From Rhinopomastus cyanomelas (lineage: Eukaryota; Chordata; Aves; Bucerotiformes; Rhinopomastidae), in NCBI GenBank assembly GCA_013400115.1, contig VXBP01002393.1, forward strand, positions 62,001 through 126,000: a stretch of 64,000 bases of DNA, read 5' to 3'. The translations under genes were made by a program, and so were the position numbers. Shown here piece by piece: positions 58,872-64,000 of the stretch. Position 1 is the first letter of the stretch, and each line of letters starts with the position of its first letter. The notes below the pieces were generated by a model. That model saw only the letters and a program-made list of their open reading frames with translations. It was not told where the DNA came from and did not search any database.

Positions 58872-61800
58872 TTACTCTGAGTCGGAGGTGTCGGCGTGTC
58901 CTGTCCCCACGTGCACACTCATGGCCATGCCGTTGAGCTGGTCTCGCGACGGCTCCCTCCGAGCACTTTTTACTGTCACCCCCGAGTCTGAGGGCGAGCG
59001 GACCCCATCGCTGGTCCCCAGGGACGCAGTCCTGGATGAGATCGTGGTCTGATTGTAATCGGACAGCTTCTCCCGCAGCCGGTTCTTCATGTTCTTGTCC
59101 ACCAGCGGGGGCGGGTAGGTGACTTTGTTTTTCAAGATGCCTGTCACACAACAGAGGCAACAGTGAGAATCCAAAACACATCAGGCACTTCTTTTATCAG
59201 GCTGAACACAGGCAAGAAGTGATGTTTGGAAGTTCTTAACCAGACCTTGAGTTTCTCATTCCATATCCAGAAGATTAGAGAGCAGCAAGTACCCACTGCC
59301 TTCCCCCTGCAGACCTGCTCAGGCAGGCTGGAGCCATTTCACAGCATCACAGAACATTAGGGATTGGAAGGGACCTCGAAAAATTATCTAGTCCAATCCC
59401 CCTGACACAGCAGGATCACCTAGACCAAGTCACACACAAACACATCCAGGTGGCTTTTAAACATCTCCAGTGAAGGAGATTCCACAACCTCCCTGGGCAG
59501 CCCCTTCCAGTGCTCTGTCACCCTCACTATGAGGAAGTTCCTTCTGATATTTATATAGAACCTCCTCTGTTCCAGCTGACACCCACTGCCCCTTGTCCTA
59601 TCACTAGATGACACTGAGAAGATCCTGGCTCCATCCTCCTGACACCCACCCCTCACATATTTATAGACATTAATGAGGTCACCCCTCAGTCTCCTCTTCT
59701 CCAAGCTTGGAAGCTCTTCCCTGAGAGAGCCACCACATGAGCTAATTAGCAGCCACTCAGTTTCCCAGTCCGACCGTGAGGCTGCGCTACCTTTCCTCTG
59801 TTCTGGCTGCTGGTTATTCTGGTGGGACAGAGGTCTGTTCTCCTTCTGCTGCCCTTCGTTCTCCTTGTCCTGCGGCGCTTCGTTGCTGTGGTTCACCTGG
59901 TTCTCCCTGTGAAGCTCTACGTTGACCTTGGTCTCAACCTTGAGCTTCTGCTTCCCGCCGAGGTCCTCGCTGTCGCTGGCTGTTAAGCACTCTGTGGGCC
60001 AATAGGGTTTCACATGATTGGGAAGGGTATCAACTGCAATGCAAAAAAACAGCAGCTCGAGAATGACTTCTGGAATGTTCTGTGAATCACCACCCAGCCA
60101 GTCCTGCTCCCTGCGGCTGGGCACGGGTTTTGGCTCAAACCAGAGCAATCCCTGACACGATCCTTGCTGGGCTGCAGTGCCCTTTGGGTGCAGAGATGTC
60201 CACGAAAGACACACAGCACGATGGCAGGATGTCCAAACCTTTCCTAGAGCAGGGTCCCGGCTCCTGCATAGAGAAGCGTGAGGCAAACCGGCCCTCCTGG
60301 CTCTGCAGAGCTGGTGGTCTCACCTGCTCCGTGGGGAAGATGGTTTCTGAAGGGTTAGGGAACCCAGGGCACCTTGCACGGTGCGCAGCGTGCCGGCGCA
60401 CCGTCCGTCCAAGCTGACACACCTTTAGGACAAGGTGAACCGTGCCAAGAGATACCTGCACTCTGCCACACGGCACCGGTATGAAGGGCCCGTGATCTCC
60501 AACTCTTTATAGCCAGGACTTTCCTGACACCAGGAAATCCACACACCTGTACTGCATGAGCAGAGGCAGGTGAACCCACTGCTCTCCCCTCACGCCGCGG
60601 GTACCTTTGGGTGTGCTGTGGAGGGGGCCGTGCTCGTTGGTTTTGGAAGCAGACGTGTTCCACTTCTTCTCCGCCTCGAGCCCGTCGTCCTCGCTGTCTG
60701 AAGAGTGGGAGGAGGCGTAAGAGCTGCTGTGCTCGTCGAGGGACAGCTCGCTGTCCGAGTCCGAATCGTGCTCTGCAAACATGGGAAGGGCAAAGAGAGC
60801 CGTGAGAGTCTGCACCAGAGCGGAGAGAGACACCCGGGGAGAGAGCAAAGGCAGGTGCCTGGTCCAGGCCAGGCCAGGGATGGGCTCTTCTGGCTGTCAG
60901 AAGGGTCACAAGGGCTGTGCCATCGGCTGAAGCGACCGCCGGACACGCAGCTGCCGGGCTCAGCCAGCGGGCAGGAGCTTCTCACGTGCACACAAGGTGC
61001 AGAAAGCAACAGGGACACCTTGATCTCCCCACTCAGTGGTCAGAACACTAACTCCAAGGAATCTCAGTCAACACGACACAGAGCTAAACCAAGGTGCACA
61101 GAAAACAGCAGCAGTCTGCAAATGCACTTAAAATACTCAAAACCTGCTATAAGGCCACAAAACTCAACATCAAGACCTCAACAACAGTAACTTGGAGAAC
61201 AGACACTTCCCATCTGCTCGTGCAAACACACGGCAGCGGAGGAGGACATTGCCTCAAGGTCTCACACGTCAAAACATCTCTGGTTAAAAACCAGGAGCAG
61301 CATTTGTGAGAAGGAAGAGGGTGCCAGAAGCTGTCAGCAGCTCTGACAGCTGCCAGATCAAAACAGAACCGTCGCGAGAAGCAGGTATGTGGCACTTTCC
61401 TTCCAGGATTCCCAAGTAAAGCAGCCACTGCACAGCTTGTTGCACCAGGAGCACCACAAGGATGAGACACACGAAGCCAGACCAACTCTTCTTCCTGTTC
61501 CAGAAGGCTCTGAGAGAAGTTCTGAGAAGGAGAGGGCGCACGGCTGCGTCAGAGCATCCAGAATCAATTCTTACCGTTGGATTTTGATGGATTCCTGTGA
61601 AAAATGGAGGAATCTGCTTCGGTTTGACCAGCCCTTGCCTGGCTTGAGGATCCACTGAGCTTATGAGCAGCTTCATCCCTTTGAGAATAAGAACAGAGGA
61701 CAACTTGCTTGGTCACTTCACGGCTCTTAGCAACAGGGCAGACTTGAGGCAGACTTGCAGATGAGTCAAAAGCAGGCAGCTGCAGTGAACACTGGCCAGC

Positions 61801-63130
61801 CCGTGCTCGACTGTCAGTGATGCTCTGTGCAGCAAGACACAGGCTACCCTGCTGTAGCTGTCTGCCTCTGGCCACAGGAACCACAGTGTGAAAAGTTAAT
61901 GAGCTCCCTGAGCCAGGTCTGAATCCTCCCAGGCAGCCAGCACAGCCCCTGGAGTTAATGTGACACCGCTGCAGGGTCGCATCTCCCCGCTGAAAACGCA
62001 GGGAGAGGAAAACACGTAGGAGAACCGACAGCCACGTGCACCAAACCACGTAACAGGCACAAAACAAGCAGCACTGCAACCACAACATCTCTGCTTTCCA
62101 CACGAGCAGAGACAAGGGAAAGGGAAGCCCCTGAAAGCCATGCACCTGCCACCTGATTACCTGAGAATATGAGCAAGGTAGCTATTGTGGCTCTTGGCTG
62201 ACCTGACGGTGCTCTCGAGGGAGACGGTGGATTCCCCGAGAGTCGTGCGGTACATGTTCGGCTCCTCTATGTAGGTGTTGTTGCAGTTCAGAGATCGCTG
62301 AAGGGAAAAGAGACACAGAACAGCCGTGAAGGAGACCTCAAAGAGCCCAGGTCACTCACAACAGCGAACGACACCACCAAGAGCCCACTCCACCCACCAA
62401 CGTACTAAGTTTTCAAGGAACCAACTGGTTTTTGACACTGAGGGGAAGAATTCTTCTTCTTTTGAAAGTTTAAACTGAGAAAGTCCATCAGTGATCTTTC
62501 ACAGAACCATTAGGGATTGGAAGGGACCATGAAAAGATCATCTAGTCCAATCCCCCTGCCACAGCAGGATCACCTAGATCCAGTCACACAGGAACACATC
62601 CAGGTGGGTCTTACACTTCTCCAGAGAAGGAGACTCCACAACCCATCTGGGCAGCCCCTTCCAGTGCTCTGCCACCCTCATCGTGAAGAAGTTCCTTCTC
62701 ATACTGATGTGGAACCTCCTCTGTTCCACCTCACACCCACTGCCCCTTGTCCTATCATTAGATGACACAGGGCAGAGCCTGGCTCCATCCTCCTGACACC
62801 CACCCTTCCCATATTAATGACCATTTTCACACAATTCACAGCAAGCAAGCTCACGAGTCATAGAATCATAGAATCACAGAATCATTAGGGATTGGAAGGG
62901 ACCTCAAAAGATCATCTGGATCAGCCACCCGCAGGTAGCTGGTAATTTCCTTTAGCTAACTTCTACCAGCAAGAAGATATTTTTCCCCAGTGTTCTCTCC
63001 TTACAGTTAATAACGTAGCTCTTGTTGCAGTGGAATCATCTGGAAGAGGTTTCTTCCCAGTTAAAGTGTTCTTCAAGTGCTTCCTGACTTCTTTGTTAAA
63101 CACACAGTGGAAGAAGAAAATGAACAGCCC
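58872..63130 (-). CDS. CELSR1: CELSR1 (cadherin EGF LAG seven-pass GPCR 1), last six coding exons
   Basis: Partial: the 5' part lies beyond the right edge. Exons (minus): 63005-63130, 62161-62297, 61575-61678, 60605-60772, 59791-60033, 58872-59140, giving 348 residues to the TAA. The first holds the end of TM7 and the juxtamembrane helix (GLFIFFFHCVFNKEVRKHLK). The others form the long cytoplasmic tail, with DLGESTxSL-like TLGESTVSLES, the acidic-serine EHDSDSDSELSLDEHSSSYA, SDSEDDG, KVETKVNVELHRENQ, EQRKGILKNKVTYPPP and the end GTGHADTSDSE. CELSR1 is the Flamingo-class adhesion GPCR of core planar cell polarity, at adherens junctions, in complexes with Frizzled and Vangl. Splice sites are canonical and phases agree. 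Exon 62161-62297 also has an in-frame upstream donor (exon end 62203) that would remove 14 residues. Confidence 0.93.
59341..59725 (-). repeat. CR1 LINE in the last CELSR1 intron
   Basis: A same-strand (sense to the gene) copy of the common family. It makes one long open frame run from the upstream exon through the intron, which is a coincidence. Confidence 0.9.
62500..62822 (-). repeat. CR1 LINE in a CELSR1 intron
   Basis: 'cagaaccattagggattgga' to 'ctgacacccacccttcccat'. Confidence 0.9.
62858..62935 (-). repeat. CR1 3'-end stub 70 bp from a CELSR1 exon
   Basis: 'gagtcatagaatcatagaat' (three tail units) to 'ggatcagccacc'. It ends close to the donor at 63004. Confidence 0.85.
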
Positions 63131-64000
63131 CTGGATCATTTGGAGAGAGAAGAACAAACGTAACGGATCCATTTGTAGCCCATTGCTCCAACAGCAGGAA
63201 CTATTTTCTACTTTGTAGTGAAACTACATTGACTGATCTCACAGGACTCCTTCCTAATCTGCTTTCAAGATCAAACGTCCATAAAAGGTCTCGGAAGACA
63301 GACCCATCACAACGTCCTTCTCCAGGATTCACAGAGCAGAGCTTGTGGTAGGAGCCACCCTCCCCTGTCCTTTGGAAAGCAACTTTCTTCTCCAAACACC
63401 CAACAGGACCCTCACTGTCCCACTGGAAGCCACTGCAGGTTCTTTAGAGGTTGTAGAGGCACGAAGACTTTAGAGCTTTTAAATTGATGATGGTGATACG
63501 GCATCGATAGCAGCACGTAAAGCTACCACAGCCTCTAGTGAAGCCCCTGGAAATGGGGAACTTCTGTGGTGCTGCAGATCACAGCCCTTGGTGCTGGTGC
63601 TACGAGAAAGCCTGGTAAACCATGGACAGGTAGTGGGGGTACAAAGGTCCCAGCTTCGGCCCCATCCGTTCCTCGGTTCAGCGGAGATCACTACAGCCCC
63701 CAGGGCTGGGCAGCTGTTAGGTGCCAGGAACACACATGAACTGCTGTTGCTGAGGGCTGGGCTCACACACACGTGCACCTTCAGGTGTGCTTGCTCAGAG
63801 GGCACTAATGCAGCTGCCACATCATCAGCGACTCGTGTTGGAGATACAGCCTGTGGAAGCCAACCCCTGGTGAAGCTGCAGCTGTGCCAACATCACAAGG
63901 TGCCTGCACGCCATGAGTTCAGCCAGAGCAGTTGACTCAGAGTGACTTCAAACTTCAAGCCCACTTTCGAAACGTTCAGTGGAGTGTGATCTGAGCTGGC
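63131..64000 (-). other. CELSR1: CELSR1 intron, right edge of window
   Basis: Upstream intron of the TM7 exon. The preceding exon (TM6 to TM7 in this family) was not found here and should lie past the edge. No repeat or other gene was recognised. Confidence 0.6.

Noticed and set aside
59420..60286. Single 288-codon frame joining CELSR1 exon, intron and CR1
   Set aside because: Only 59791-60033 is coding. The rest reads into a CR1 and intron with a clear donor at 59790.
1..64000. tRNA, rRNA, CRISPR, bacterial operon or retroviral LTR structures
   Set aside because: None seen. The content is vertebrate chromosomal DNA whose only evident mobile elements are CR1 LINEs.

Overview
The window is nuclear DNA from a bird. 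It holds vertebrate multi-exon genes with GT-AG introns, three CpG-rich promoters and about forty CR1 LINE copies. Most CR1 copies belong to one young-looking family whose 3' end reads (in reverse) 'attagggattggaaggg'. That 3' end, with ATTCTGTGA/ATTCTATG-type tails, points to a neoavian lineage with a CR1-J-like expansion. Woodpeckers and their relatives are plausible, but this is inference and I cannot name a species.

Layout. 1-14.5 kb: no recognisable protein gene; CR1 copies, an orphan CpG-rich block with NF-Y motifs (about 8.75-9.28 kb) and a weak TATA/donor candidate at the left edge. 14.5-18.9 kb, minus: ALG10, complete in 3 coding exons (472 aa). 18.99-21.74 kb, plus: TPRKB, complete in 4 exons (175 aa). 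The two start codons are 118 bp apart, so they share a bidirectional promoter. 21.8-25.8 kb: CR1-rich spacer. 25.8-28.0 kb, minus: a candidate two-exon gene for a 68-residue single-pass membrane protein that I do not recognise. 28.4-29.5 kb: an old CR1 with reverse-transcriptase remains. 29.7-41.8 kb, plus: GTSE1, complete in 11 coding exons (729 aa) behind a CpG-island promoter. 42.5-54.05 kb, plus: TRMU, complete (416 aa), but with a false assembly duplication of exon 8. 55.35-64 kb, minus: the 3' end of CELSR1 (six last coding exons plus a long 3' UTR), running off the right edge and convergent with TRMU.

The genes are housekeeping or developmental and do not form one pathway. ALG10 adds the last glucose to the N-glycan precursor in the ER. 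TPRKB is a KEOPS subunit for tRNA t6A. GTSE1 is a mitotic microtubule/clathrin and p53 regulator. TRMU 2-thiolates mitochondrial tRNAs. CELSR1 is a planar-polarity adhesion GPCR. GTSE1-TRMU-CELSR1 has the same order and orientation as in human 22q13.31. The ALG10/TPRKB pair next to it differs from mammals.

Most useful second looks: the candidate small membrane protein gene; the false duplication around single Ns in TRMU; an uncertain GC-AG or shifted GT-AG splice junction in TRMU; tandem in-frame donors in CELSR1; an inverted repeat with a CR1 insertion in only one arm; and a CR1 flanked by 46-49 bp direct repeats.
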